Of a stretch of DNA of 6,675 nt, positions 1-6,232 are shown piece by piece. Below the pieces are notes generated by a model that saw only the letters and a list, made by a program, of their open reading frames with translations, did not search any database and was not told where the DNA came from. The translations under genes and the position numbers were made by a program. The DNA is from an uncultured Clostridia bacterium (GTDB lineage Bacteria > Bacillota_A > Clostridia > UMGS1840 > HGM11507), in contig CAKRUL010000078.1 of NCBI GenBank assembly GCA_934403665.1, forward strand, positions 1 through 6,675, read 5' to 3'. Position 1 is the stretch's first letter, and every line of letters begins with the position of its first letter.

Positions 1-528
1 GAACTCGGTTGGCGTGATGCCATATTCCTCCATCACTTTGTCGAAGTCATAGTCGGTAGTCTCAGTACGTCCGCCTTTGGTCACCACCAGCTTCACGGTG
101 GTGAGATGGGAGGCAAGCTGCAGGTCATCCCGGTCTCCGGTTGCAATCTTGCATTCCACATTCTGCTCGTCGCACAGACGGGAAACCGTGCCGATGATGT
201 CGTCAGCCTCATATCCCTCTAACTCCAGATAGGGGATGTTCAGTGCTGTGAGCACCTCCTTTAAAATCGGCATTTGAATGCGCAGTTCATCCGGCATAGC
301 GGAGCGCTGTGCTTTATATTGGTCATATTTCTCGTTGCGGAAGGTGATGCGCGAAATGTCAAACGCCACTGTCAGATAGTCCGGTGTTTCCTCCTCTGTC
401 AGCTTGTTTAAAATATTCAAAAAGCCGTAAATCGCATTGGTGGGCGTCCCGTCCTTTGTCGTGAGAGGGCGGATGCCGTAAAAGGCGCGGTTTACAATGC
501 TGTTGCCATCTAAAATCATTAGTTTCAT
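1..528 (-). CDS. polA: DNA polymerase I, N-terminal 176 residues (5'-3' exonuclease domain), partial
   Basis: The gene starts at an ATG at 528-526 and runs off the low-coordinate edge of the window after exactly 176 codons without a stop. The translation shows the N-terminal flap endonuclease/5'-3' exonuclease domain of the PolA family. It has the opening LDGNS metal-binding motif (residues 6-10), the TFRxxxYxxYK substrate-gripping segment (62-72), the acidic EGYEADDIIGT motif (104-114) and the ATGDRDDLQL motif (129-138). All expected metal-ligand aspartates in these motifs are present. PolA removes RNA primers and fills gaps in lagging-strand synthesis and excision repair. The polymerase part lies outside the window, so a stand-alone exonuclease of the same family cannot be formally excluded. 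A GGTGA element 4 bases before the ATG is a usable but modest ribosome binding site. A strong hairpin lies about 40 bases upstream. Confidence 0.93.
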   Translation of the reverse strand, partial: MKLMILDGNSIVNRAFYGIRPLTTKDGTPTNAIYGFLNILNKLTEEETPDYLTVAFDISRITFRNEKYDQYKAQRSAMPDELRIQMPILKEVLTALNIPYLELEGYEADDIIGTVSRLCDEQNVECKIATGDRDDLQLASHLTTVKLVVTKGGRTETTDYDFDKVMEEYGITPTEF

Positions 529-567
529 GGAATCACCATCCGTTTCAGAATATGAAATCATCTTTTC

Positions 568-601
568 AAAAATTGCCGGGAACCCATTCCCGGCAATTTT
601 A
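568..601 (-). terminator. Perfect 14-bp hairpin between the 175-residue membrane protein gene and polA
   Basis: Positions 569-582 and 587-600 are perfect inverted repeats (arm AAAATTGCCGGGAA) around a 4-base CCCA loop. Read on the minus strand, the stem ends in five T residues (572-568), followed by GAAAA. Read on the plus strand it ends in TTTT, then ATTGTTTT, so it could work in both directions. Placed between the stop of the membrane protein gene (638) and the polA start (528), it most simply ends the upstream transcript. Only 39 bases separate it from the polA ATG, so a complete polA promoter downstream of it would be very cramped. I see no convincing -35/-10 pair there. Confidence 0.85.
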
Positions 602-637
602 TTGTTTTGCATTTTTGTTTGTTTTCCCCGTTCTTGC

Positions 638-1165
638 TCAGCGGCGAGAGACCGTGTGAACAAGATTATAAATTTTTTCTGAAAGGGAAAACCCTTTTGC
701 ACTCAGAAAGTAAGCAAGATAGGAAGTCACAACCGGCAGAAGCAGGCTGATCAGTGCGGCGAAAGGATAAAAGACGCCGTTGTTTTCCAATCCGTACAGA
801 AAATAGGAATAGGGATAATTCCAGAAACGGGCAAAAGGTGCGGCAACACCTGCCGCATTCGGCACCGTCATCAGAAGAATCCAATGAGGAATCAGAATCA
901 CACCAATCCAAAAGACTGCCCACAGACCGATGAAAAGGGCATTTTTCCAAAGAAAGGCGGAATGATCCCGATGGTCAATTTTTGCCTGAGCGTATGCATA
1001 GGAATAGATGCCCGACAAATGGAACAGGATAAACGCAACATACAGCCACGGAGAATCATAAATCCATTTGAAGGCAAAAATGGTTAACAGAAAGCAGAAA
1101 ACAGCTGCAACGAACTGGTTGATAAACATCGCCAAGGCCGGCGGTCTGCGGGTTTCAACAGCCAT
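638..1165 (-). CDS. Hypothetical integral membrane protein, 175 residues, four predicted helices
   Basis: I do not recognise the family. The start is the ATG at 1165-1163, because AAAGGAG (1180-1174) stands 8 bases upstream of it. An in-frame TTG at 1171 is only 2 bases from that site and is unlikely to be used. The stop is TGA at 640-638. The protein has four hydrophobic stretches at about residues 10-31, 38-58, 73-102 and 132-154, is rich in aromatic residues (W, Y, F), and has a short basic C-terminal end (HTVSRR). There is no signal peptide with a cleavage site and no catalytic motif. The loop at about 60-70 carries a charged AKIDHRDH segment. It stands alone between glyQS and polA, with terminator-like hairpins on both sides, so it is probably a monocistronic gene. 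Its function is unknown; transport, sensing or envelope roles are all possible and none is supported. Confidence 0.82.
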   Translation of the reverse strand: MAVETRRPPALAMFINQFVAAVFCFLLTIFAFKWIYDSPWLYVAFILFHLSGIYSYAYAQAKIDHRDHSAFLWKNALFIGLWAVFWIGVILIPHWILLMTVPNAAGVAAPFARFWNYPYSYFLYGLENNGVFYPFAALISLLLPVVTSYLAYFLSAKGFSLSEKIYNLVHTVSRR

Positions 1166-1183
1166 AAACAAATCTCCTTTCCG

Positions 1184-1207
1184 AAAAAAACAGCACCAAA
1201 ACGTGCT
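1184..1207 (-). terminator. Short hairpin plus T7 run, probable 3' end of the glyQS transcript
   Basis: On the minus strand AGCAC (1207-1203) pairs with GTGCT (1196-1192) across a 6-base loop. One G then precedes seven T residues (1190-1184). The 5-bp stem is short for an intrinsic terminator, but the T run is good. It lies 89 bases after the glyQS stop and only 18 bases before the ATG of the membrane protein gene, almost touching that gene's ribosome binding site. It may therefore end the upstream operon, attenuate entry into the next gene, or do both. Confidence 0.5.
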
Positions 1208-1220
1208 ATAGAATCCATAA

Positions 1221-1247
1221 CAGCGGGCGGATACAATCCGCCCCCTG
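1221..1247 (-). other. GC-rich hairpin in the glyQS downstream gap
   Basis: GGGCGGAT (1225-1232) and ATCCGCCC (1236-1243) are perfect inverted repeats with a 3-base loop. One C·C mismatch allows a further 3-bp extension (CAG 1221-1223 with CTG 1245-1247). There is no T run on either strand next to it, so it is not an intrinsic terminator by itself. It could protect an mRNA 3' end, act as a pause hairpin, or pair with the hairpin at 1184-1207 in a two-part leader. A 10-base perfect palindrome, TGCTTAAGCA, overlaps its edge at 1246-1255 and could be a small operator. Confidence 0.5.
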
Positions 1248-1296
1248 CTTAAGCATTAACAAATCAGTCTTTTCTGCGTTGTCAGGCTTGCCATAC

Positions 1297-2673
1297 TTAA
1301 AAGGTCAGTTTTTCTGCGATATACCCTTTCAGTTCATCAATTTTGATTCTTGTCTGCTCCATCGTGTCACGGTCACGCACCGTCACACATCCGTCCTCCA
1401 GAGAGTCAAAATCAAATGTGATGCACCAAGGAGTTCCGATCTCATCCTGACGGCGATACCGTTTTCCGATGCTGCCTGCTTCGTCAAATTCACACATGAA
1501 GTCTTTGGACAGCTTTTCATAGACGGCAAATGCTTCTTTGGACAGCTTTTTGGAAAGCGGAAGAATCGCCGCTTTGATCGGTGCCAAAGCAGGATGGAAA
1601 TGCAGAACGGTGCGAACATCGCCCTCTGCAATCTCTTCTTCGTCATACGCCTCCACCAGAAAGGCCAGAGCAACACGGTCTGCGCCCAGAGAAGGCTCGA
1701 TGCAGTATGGAATATATTTTTCGTTGGTTTCGGGATCCATGTATTCAAAATTCTCGCCGGAATGCGTGGCGTGCTGGGTTAAATCAAAATCGGTGCGGTC
1801 TGCGATTCCCCACAGCTCGCCCCATCCGAAGGGGAACAGATATTCGATGTCTGTGGTAGCGTTGGAATAGTGAGAGAGCTCTTCTTTCTCATGTGCGCGG
1901 AGCTTCATGTTTTCGCTTTTGATGCCCAGAGATTCCAGCCACTTCACACAGGTGTCTTCCCAGAATTTGAACCATTCCATGTCGGTGCCGGGTTTACAGA
2001 AAAATTCCAGCTCCATCTGTTCAAATTCACGGGTACGGAAGGTGAAGTTTCCGGGGGTGATCTCGTTACGGAAGGATTTTCCGACCTGCGCAATTCCAAA
2101 CGGAATTTTCTTTCTTGCGGTACGTTGCACATTTTTGAAGTTTACGAAAATCCCCTGTGCGGTTTCCGGACGCAGGAACAGCTCGGATTTGGAATCCTCG
2201 GTAACGCCCTGGAACGTTTTGAACATCAGATTGAATTTACGGATATCCGTAAAGTTACAAGCGCCGCAATTCGGGCATTTGATTTGATGCTCTTTGATGT
2301 ATGTGCTCATTTCTTCATTGGACCAGCCGGCAGGATTTTCACCGGTTGTGTCCTCAATCAGATTGTCGGCACGATGACGGGTTTTGCACTCTTTGCAATC
2401 CATCAGAGGATCCGAAAAACCGCCGACATGACCGGAGGCCACCCAGGTTTTTGGGTTCATCAGAATAGCTGCGTCCAGCCCCACGTTATACGGAGATTCC
2501 TGCACAAATTTTTTCCACCAGGCTTTTTTGACGTTGTTTTTGAACTCTACGCCAAGCGGACCATAGTCCCAAGTATTGGAAAGACCGCCGTATATCTCGG
2601 AACCAGGATAGACGAATCCGCGCGCTTTTGCCAGCGCCACGACTTTTTCCATGGTTTTTTCGTTATTCTTCAT
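1297..2673 (-). CDS. glyQS: Glycyl-tRNA synthetase, single-chain (homodimeric) type
   Basis: This cytoplasmic class II aminoacyl-tRNA synthetase joins glycine to tRNA-Gly using ATP. The 458 residues match the usual length of the bacterial single-polypeptide homodimeric form and are unlike the separate GlyQ and GlyS subunits. Visible in order: the N-terminal [14 protein letters not shown] glycine-enzyme signature (28-41) leading into the motif 1 helix; an insertion with Cys93, Cys96, Cys133, Cys136 and Cys139, probably binding zinc; motif 2, starting FRNEITP (201-207) with the arginine that contacts [11 protein letters not shown] (326-333) opening motif 3; and a C-terminal anticodon-binding domain from about 362 to the end. 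The start is supported by GGGAG 8 bases upstream of the ATG. The gene lies only 16 bases after the upstream membrane protein gene, so it is probably read as part of the dnaJ-prmA-rsmE unit and has no room for its own leader. Confidence 0.97.
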   Translation of the reverse strand: MKNNEKTMEKVVALAKARGFVYPGSEIYGGLSNTWDYGPLGVEFKNNVKKAWWKKFVQESPYNVGLDAAILMNPKTWVASGHVGGFSDPLMDCKECKTRHRADNLIEDTTGENPAGWSNEEMSTYIKEHQIKCPNCGACNFTDIRKFNLMFKTFQGVTEDSKSELFLRPETAQGIFVNFKNVQRTARKKIPFGIAQVGKSFRNEITPGNFTFRTREFEQMELEFFCKPGTDMEWFKFWEDTCVKWLESLGIKSENMKLRAHEKEELSHYSNATTDIEYLFPFGWGELWGIADRTDFDLTQHATHSGENFEYMDPETNEKYIPYCIEPSLGADRVALAFLVEAYDEEEIAEGDVRTVLHFHPALAPIKAAILPLSKKLSKEAFAVYEKLSKDFMCEFDEAGSIGKRYRRQDEIGTPWCITFDFDSLEDGCVTVRDRDTMEQTRIKIDELKGYIAEKLTF

Positions 2674-2689
2674 GTTGATAACTCCCTCT

Positions 2690-3226
2690 TTATTTGTAAG
2701 ACTTCTGAATCTTCTTAATTTTCACATTGGTGACGATAAACATTACAATCACGTAAATCACCAACGCGCCCATAATATACGGAATTCCTTTAGAGCCGGT
2801 CACACGGTTGGTGACATTGAAAACGCTCTGTGCCGCCTCGTCCTGCCCAAACAGATGAAACAGGAAGCTGATGGTGGGATTCGGCATGATGAGAAAACTG
2901 ACCACCGAGCAAGCCAAAGCGACAAAGCTCCAGTTTTTCATGCGGCTGGTGAAAGTTTCCGGTTTTTTTTCTTTTTTCTTCAGCACGGATGCCGTGACAA
3001 TCAAGGCAACGAATACAGCCAAAAAGACCAGATAGGTAACCGTCATAAAGGTGTTCATATAAAGAACGGTTCCGGTGTTTTTAAAGCTGGTGTAAAGAAA
3101 CAGCAAAAGAATCTCTGCCGCCAGAGAAACTGAGAAGATGACGAGCAGTTTGTTCGACAGTTTTTCAATTTGCGCCTTTTTTTCTTTTTTCGCCTGTTGT
3201 TTGGGTGCGTAATGTGGTTTTTTCAT
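2690..3226 (-). CDS. Hypothetical integral membrane protein, 178 residues, lysine-rich N terminus and four predicted helices
   Basis: I do not recognise the family. The frame is open upstream to 3286, but I place the start at the ATG at 3226-3224. It has AAAGGAG (3244-3238) 11 bases upstream, whereas the longer reading would overlap the end of rsmE and contain that site. The stop is at 2690. The first 26 residues are strongly basic and glutamine/lysine-rich ([16 protein letters not shown]), which would sit in the cytoplasm. Four hydrophobic stretches follow at about 27-47, 57-82, 100-124 and 147-167, with a second basic loop (KKKEKKPE, 83-90) and a basic C-terminal end. This fits an N-in, C-in four-helix protein under the positive-inside rule. 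It lies 22 bases after rsmE and 16 bases before glyQS, so it is probably co-transcribed with translation genes. Its role is unknown. Confidence 0.85.
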   Translation of the reverse strand: MKKPHYAPKQQAKKEKKAQIEKLSNKLLVIFSVSLAAEILLLFLYTSFKNTGTVLYMNTFMTVTYLVFLAVFVALIVTASVLKKKEKKPETFTSRMKNWSFVALACSVVSFLIMPNPTISFLFHLFGQDEAAQSVFNVTNRVTGSKGIPYIMGALVIYVIVMFIVTNVKIKKIQKSYK

Positions 3227-3248
3227 GTTGATCCGCTCTCCTTTTGTT

Positions 3249-3980
3249 TTATTCATATTCATAAAGAATCTGGAAAATGGAAGCAATCCCTGCCGTCTCT
3301 GTGCGCAGAATTCTTGTCCCTAAAGAAACGGAACAAAACCCTGCCTTTGTCAGCAGCTGTGCTTCCTCCTCGTCAAAACCGCCCTCCGGCCCTATGATCA
3401 CCGCAACATTTTTTGCGTTTGGACAGGACGACAAGGCGCTTTTAAGAGAAGCATCCTTTTCGCATTCATATGGCATCAGGAGAAGGTCAAAAGCGTCCCT
3501 GCGCAGGATGACCTCATCCAGGCTGTGCAGCTCCGAAACCGTTGGAATGATGCCGCGGTTTGACTGCTTTGCGGCGGATTCCGCAATTTTTCGGTATCGA
3601 TCCGCTTTTTTTGCAAAATCCTTTTTGTTGCTTTTGGCGACGGAACGCTTCAAAAGAACCGGAGCGACTTCACAGACGCCGGCCTCCACTGATTTCTCCA
3701 CGATATAAGAAAGCTTATCCCCTTTCGGGAGCCCCTGAAACAGGGTGATTTTTGTTGCAGGCTCCGCCGGGTTTTCATATTTTTTGATCAGATAGGCTTC
3801 CAAACAGTCTTTGGAAACGGATTTCACGGTAGCGTCATAGTCAAAGGCATCGCCATCGCACAAAATCAGCCCGTCTCCTTCTTTGATCCTAAGAACCTTG
3901 ATAAGATGTCTGGCATTTTCCCCGTCCAGCGTGACAATCCCGTCCCGGACTGTGCCGGGGTCAAAAAAGAATTTCGGCAT
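3249..3980 (-). CDS. rsmE: 16S rRNA (uracil-1498-N3)-methyltransferase RsmE
   Basis: RsmE uses S-adenosylmethionine to methylate N3 of U1498 in 16S rRNA, near the decoding site, acting on the assembled 30S subunit. The 243 residues are the typical family length. The first 70 or so residues form the PUA-like RNA-binding domain, including ARHLIKVLRIKEGD (23-36). The rest is a SPOUT-class knotted methyltransferase domain, with the family motifs AESAAKQSNR (133-142), IIGPEGGF (195-202) and SLGTRILRTETA (219-230). The last two build the trefoil knot and cofactor pocket. The start has GGAG 9 bases upstream. It follows prmA after 67 bases with no terminator between them, and this prmA-rsmE order is common in Firmicutes. 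Nothing is truncated or unusual. Confidence 0.96.
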   Translation of the reverse strand: MPKFFFDPGTVRDGIVTLDGENARHLIKVLRIKEGDGLILCDGDAFDYDATVKSVSKDCLEAYLIKKYENPAEPATKITLFQGLPKGDKLSYIVEKSVEAGVCEVAPVLLKRSVAKSNKKDFAKKADRYRKIAESAAKQSNRGIIPTVSELHSLDEVILRRDAFDLLLMPYECEKDASLKSALSSCPNAKNVAVIIGPEGGFDEEEAQLLTKAGFCSVSLGTRILRTETAGIASIFQILYEYE

Positions 3981-4047
3981 ATTCCGGTTCTCCTTATATC
4001 ATGCTTATGTAACAGAATTCCTCATTCCTGCCGAAGCGGTGCGGCGA

Positions 4048-4947
4048 TCATTGCTTTTTCAGAAGGAAACAAGCCCAGCCGCCGTCCGTCTTTTCGTTTT
4101 CTATGGCAAATCCGCTCTGCAGAGCTGCGTCTGCAACCTCCTGCTTGCGCTCCAGAATAATGCCGCTTACCAAAAGCAGCCCGTCCGGCTTCAGAAAGGG
4201 CTTGACGCTCCCGAAAAGCTGGATAATAATATCGGCAACAATGTTAGCTATTATTATATCATAAGTACCACCGACTGTGTCAAGTAAATCCCCTTGTTTT
4301 ACAGAAATTTTTTCCGTCAGTCCGTTTAAGGAGATATTTTCTTTGGAGATTTTCACGCTCAGTTCGTCTATGTCCACCGCATCCACATGCTCTGCGCCGT
4401 TTTGTGCCGCACAGATGGAAAGAATACCGCTTCCGGTGCCGACATCCAGCACTCTCATGCCCGGTTTCAGAATCTGCTCAATCTGCTCAATGCACATGCG
4501 GGTGGTCTCGTGCGTTCCGGTGCCGAATGCCATGCCGCTGTCCAGAATGATGGTGTTTTCGTTTTCTTTTTTCTCATATTCTTCCCAGGCAGGGACAATG
4601 ACGGTGTGTTCCCCGATGCGGAACGTGCTGTAATATTTCTTCCAGCCGTTTTCCCAATCCTCGGCTTTCAACGATTCCCAGGAAAGGGAAAATCCTTTTT
4701 CCTTTCCTGCTTTTAAGATGGCATCCCGCTCGGCCTCCGTCTCTACATAAACCTTGATATAGGCTTTTGACAAATCGCGGGAGAGCAGACTTTCATCGAT
4801 ATAATCCCATTTGGCGTGCGCCTGGTGATCCAGCATGTCGGTGGGGTCGTCAATATTGAGAGAAAGGATTCCGCAGTCCTGAAAAAACAGCTCGCCTGTT
4901 TCCATCTCTTCCGGTGCGATTTCCAACTTAATTTCATACCAATCCAT
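4048..4947 (-). CDS. prmA: Ribosomal protein L11 methyltransferase PrmA
   Basis: PrmA trimethylates ribosomal protein L11 on several amino groups, using S-adenosylmethionine in the cytoplasm. The 299-residue protein has the family layout. The N-terminal L11-recognition domain spans about residues 1-110. It is followed by LDSGMAFGTGTHETT (135-149), a PrmA hallmark. The Rossmann methyltransferase fold then shows motif I, LDVGTGSGILSI (167-178), the acidic strand end VDAVDID (188-194) and IIIANIVAD (231-239), which holds the NIVA motif. The ATG at 4947 has GGGAG 7 bases upstream, and that site lies inside the last codons of dnaJ, whose stop is only 2 bases away. Translation of the two genes is therefore probably coupled. 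The length is slightly below the roughly 310 residues usual for the family but no motif is missing. Confidence 0.97.
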   Translation of the reverse strand: MDWYEIKLEIAPEEMETGELFFQDCGILSLNIDDPTDMLDHQAHAKWDYIDESLLSRDLSKAYIKVYVETEAERDAILKAGKEKGFSLSWESLKAEDWENGWKKYYSTFRIGEHTVIVPAWEEYEKKENENTIILDSGMAFGTGTHETTRMCIEQIEQILKPGMRVLDVGTGSGILSICAAQNGAEHVDAVDIDELSVKISKENISLNGLTEKISVKQGDLLDTVGGTYDIIIANIVADIIIQLFGSVKPFLKPDGLLLVSGIILERKQEVADAALQSGFAIENEKTDGGWACFLLKKQ

Positions 4948-4949
4948 TG

Positions 4950-6095
4950 TTATTCTCCCTGTCCGAAAAATTCGCGGATGGCATCGCCGAACCGTTTCTT
5001 TTTATCATGATTTGCCGGTTCCATCGCCTCCTGGAACTGTTTTAAGAGTTCCTTTTGCTTTGCGTTGAGCTTTTTGGGGATTTCCACATGAATGGTGACA
5101 TATTGATTGCCCTTGCCCACGCCGCGCAGATAGGGGATTCCTTTGCCCTTCAAAACGAATTTGTCGCCGTTTTGTGTGCCTTCCGGAATGGTCAGCTCGA
5201 TCTTTCCGTGAATGGTGGGAATCACCATCTTGGCGCCAAGCGCTGCCTCCGGATAGCTGATCGGCACATCCACATAGACATCGCTCCCGATCCGTTTGAA
5301 AATTTTATCCGGCAGGATGTTGATGCGGATATACAGGTTTCCGCTGGGTCCGCCGTTTCGTCCGGCTTCCCCCTCGCCGCTTAAGGAAATCTGCTGGCCG
5401 TTGTCAATGCCGGCAGGAATGGTCACCTTCAGCGTTTTGCTTTTGCGGTTGACACCGCGCCCCTGACAGGTGGGACAGGGACTTTTGATAATATTTCCTT
5501 TTCCGCCGCAATGGGAGCAGGTCTTGACATTGACAAACTGCCCCAAAACGGTTTTCTGTACCACTTTTTCCTGCCCGGTTCCGCCGCAGACGGGACAGGT
5601 TTCCACATCCGATTTGCTTTTTGCACCTGTTCCGCCGCACTTTTCACATTTTTCATACTTATGAACGGTGATCTGCTTTTCTACGCCAAATGCCGCTTCC
5701 ATGAAGGTGATGTCCAGCGATTTTTCAATATCCTGTCCTCTCTGTGGACCGTTTTTCGGGCGACGCCCGCCGCCGAATCCGCCGCCGAAAAAGGACCCGA
5801 AAATATCCCCGATGTCCCCGAAATCAAAATCGCCGAACCCGGCACCTCCGCCGAATCCTCCGTTGGGGTCAAAAGCCTGGTGTCCGTAAGTATCATATTT
5901 TTGTTTTTTCTGGGGATCCGAAAGCACTTCATAAGCTTCGTTTACTTCTTTGAATTTTGCTTCTGCTTCCTTGTCGCCGGGATTCATATCGGGATGATAT
6001 TTTTTCGCCATCTTTCGATATGCTTTTTTGATCTCATCGGCGGAAGCACCCTTGCTGATTCCTAGAACCTCATAATAATCTCTTTTATCAGCCAT
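4950..6095 (-). CDS. dnaJ: Chaperone DnaJ (Hsp40, type I)
   Basis: DnaJ is the cytoplasmic co-chaperone that delivers unfolded clients to DnaK and stimulates its ATPase. All parts of a type I Hsp40 are present in 381 residues. The J domain (about 5-70) holds the essential HPD at 34-36. A Gly/Phe-rich linker follows (about 79-110). The zinc finger has four CxxCxGxG repeats at 150-157, 167-174, 193-200 and 207-214, with all eight cysteines present. The C-terminal substrate-binding and dimerisation domains run from about 217 to the end. The ATG at 6095 is preceded by AAAGGTG at 8 bases, a moderate ribosome binding site. It follows dnaK after 137 bases containing a terminator-like hairpin, so its level is probably set below that of dnaK. 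It leads the prmA-rsmE-glyQS run. Confidence 0.98.
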   Translation of the reverse strand: MADKRDYYEVLGISKGASADEIKKAYRKMAKKYHPDMNPGDKEAEAKFKEVNEAYEVLSDPQKKQKYDTYGHQAFDPNGGFGGGAGFGDFDFGDIGDIFGSFFGGGFGGGRRPKNGPQRGQDIEKSLDITFMEAAFGVEKQITVHKYEKCEKCGGTGAKSKSDVETCPVCGGTGQEKVVQKTVLGQFVNVKTCSHCGGKGNIIKSPCPTCQGRGVNRKSKTLKVTIPAGIDNGQQISLSGEGEAGRNGGPSGNLYIRINILPDKIFKRIGSDVYVDVPISYPEAALGAKMVIPTIHGKIELTIPEGTQNGDKFVLKGKGIPYLRGVGKGNQYVTIHVEIPKKLNAKQKELLKQFQEAMEPANHDKKKRFGDAIREFFGQGE

Positions 6096-6103
6096 AATGT
6101 CAA
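6075..6103 (-). promoter_or_regulatory. Possible internal sigma-A-type promoter overlapping the dnaJ start
   Basis: On the minus strand a perfect TTGACA (6103-6098) is followed after 17 bases by GATTAT (6080-6075), which matches TATAAT at 4 of 6 positions. If used, RNA would begin around 6068, inside codon 10 or so of dnaJ. It would then supply prmA, rsmE and the later genes but not full-length DnaJ. The TTGACA also overlaps the dnaJ spacer and start, so it may be chance. Confidence is low. Confidence 0.2.
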
Positions 6104-6125
6104 CACCTTTTTCTCATTGATACTC

Positions 6126-6153
6126 AAAAAGGAAGGGCGCGGAAGCCCCTCCT
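6126..6153 (-). terminator. Intrinsic terminator/attenuator between dnaK and dnaJ
   Basis: Read on the minus strand, AGGAGGGGC (6153-6145) pairs with GCCCTTCCT (6138-6130) over 9 bp, with one G·U pair and a TTCCGC loop. The stem runs straight into further T residues (6129-6126), giving TTTTT in total. This is a well-formed Rho-independent terminator. It lies 79 bases after the dnaK stop and 30 bases before the dnaJ ATG. No complete promoter fits between the T run and dnaJ, so dnaJ most likely depends on partial read-through or on a start upstream of the hairpin. Confidence 0.85.
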
Positions 6154-6180
6154 AAATGATTGATGCATTCTATCTCTTTT

Positions 6181-6186
6181 ATTATA
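6181..6186 (-). promoter_or_regulatory. Possible -10 element (TATAAT) in the dnaK-dnaJ gap
   Basis: A perfect TATAAT on the minus strand lies in an A/T-only stretch after dnaK (6177-6193). The hexamer at the right distance upstream (GTGCAT, 17 bases away) is a poor -35 match, and there is no TG extension. If it were active, the RNA would start about 20 bases before the 6126-6153 hairpin, placing the hairpin in a dnaJ leader. Because the stretch is A/T-rich and nearly palindromic, a chance match is likely. Confidence 0.18.
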
Positions 6187-6232
6187 TAATAAATGGCTCA
6201 GAAATGCACGCATTTTATTGCAATTCTATAAA

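Noticed and set aside
497..682. 61-codon plus-strand open frame across the polA start and the hairpin
   Set aside because: It crosses the polA start and the terminator stem, and its translation has no recognisable features.
666..950. 94-codon minus-strand frame inside the 638-1165 gene
   Set aside because: It overlaps the better-supported membrane protein frame, which has a strong ribosome binding site and clear helices; this frame has neither.
1192..1207. AGCAC...GTGCT inverted repeat as a CIRCE (HrcA) operator
   Set aside because: CIRCE is TTAGCACTC-N9-GAGTGCTAA. Here the inner TC/GA bases are missing and the half-sites are only 6 bases apart; the T7 run beside it fits a terminator better.
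1870..2718. 282-codon plus-strand open frame opposite glyQS
   Set aside because: It lies entirely antisense to a well-conserved synthetase gene, its translation has no recognisable motif, and no promoter or good ribosome binding site is seen. Its length is explained by glyQS codon use.
3983..4005. Extended -10-like TGATATAAG just upstream of rsmE
   Set aside because: RNA starting from it would begin within or after the rsmE ribosome binding site, giving an almost leaderless message, and no -35 is present. The gap otherwise shows no terminator, so rsmE is simply read with prmA.
5450..5650. Repeated short blocks in dnaJ that look like a tandem repeat or small array
   Set aside because: These are the four CxxCxGxG zinc-finger repeats of DnaJ, diverged at the DNA level and irregularly spaced. 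They are not CRISPR repeats.
5511..6065. 184-codon plus-strand open frame opposite dnaJ
   Set aside because: Antisense shadow of dnaJ; the Gly/Cys-rich repeats of DnaJ create long open complementary frames. No family resemblance.
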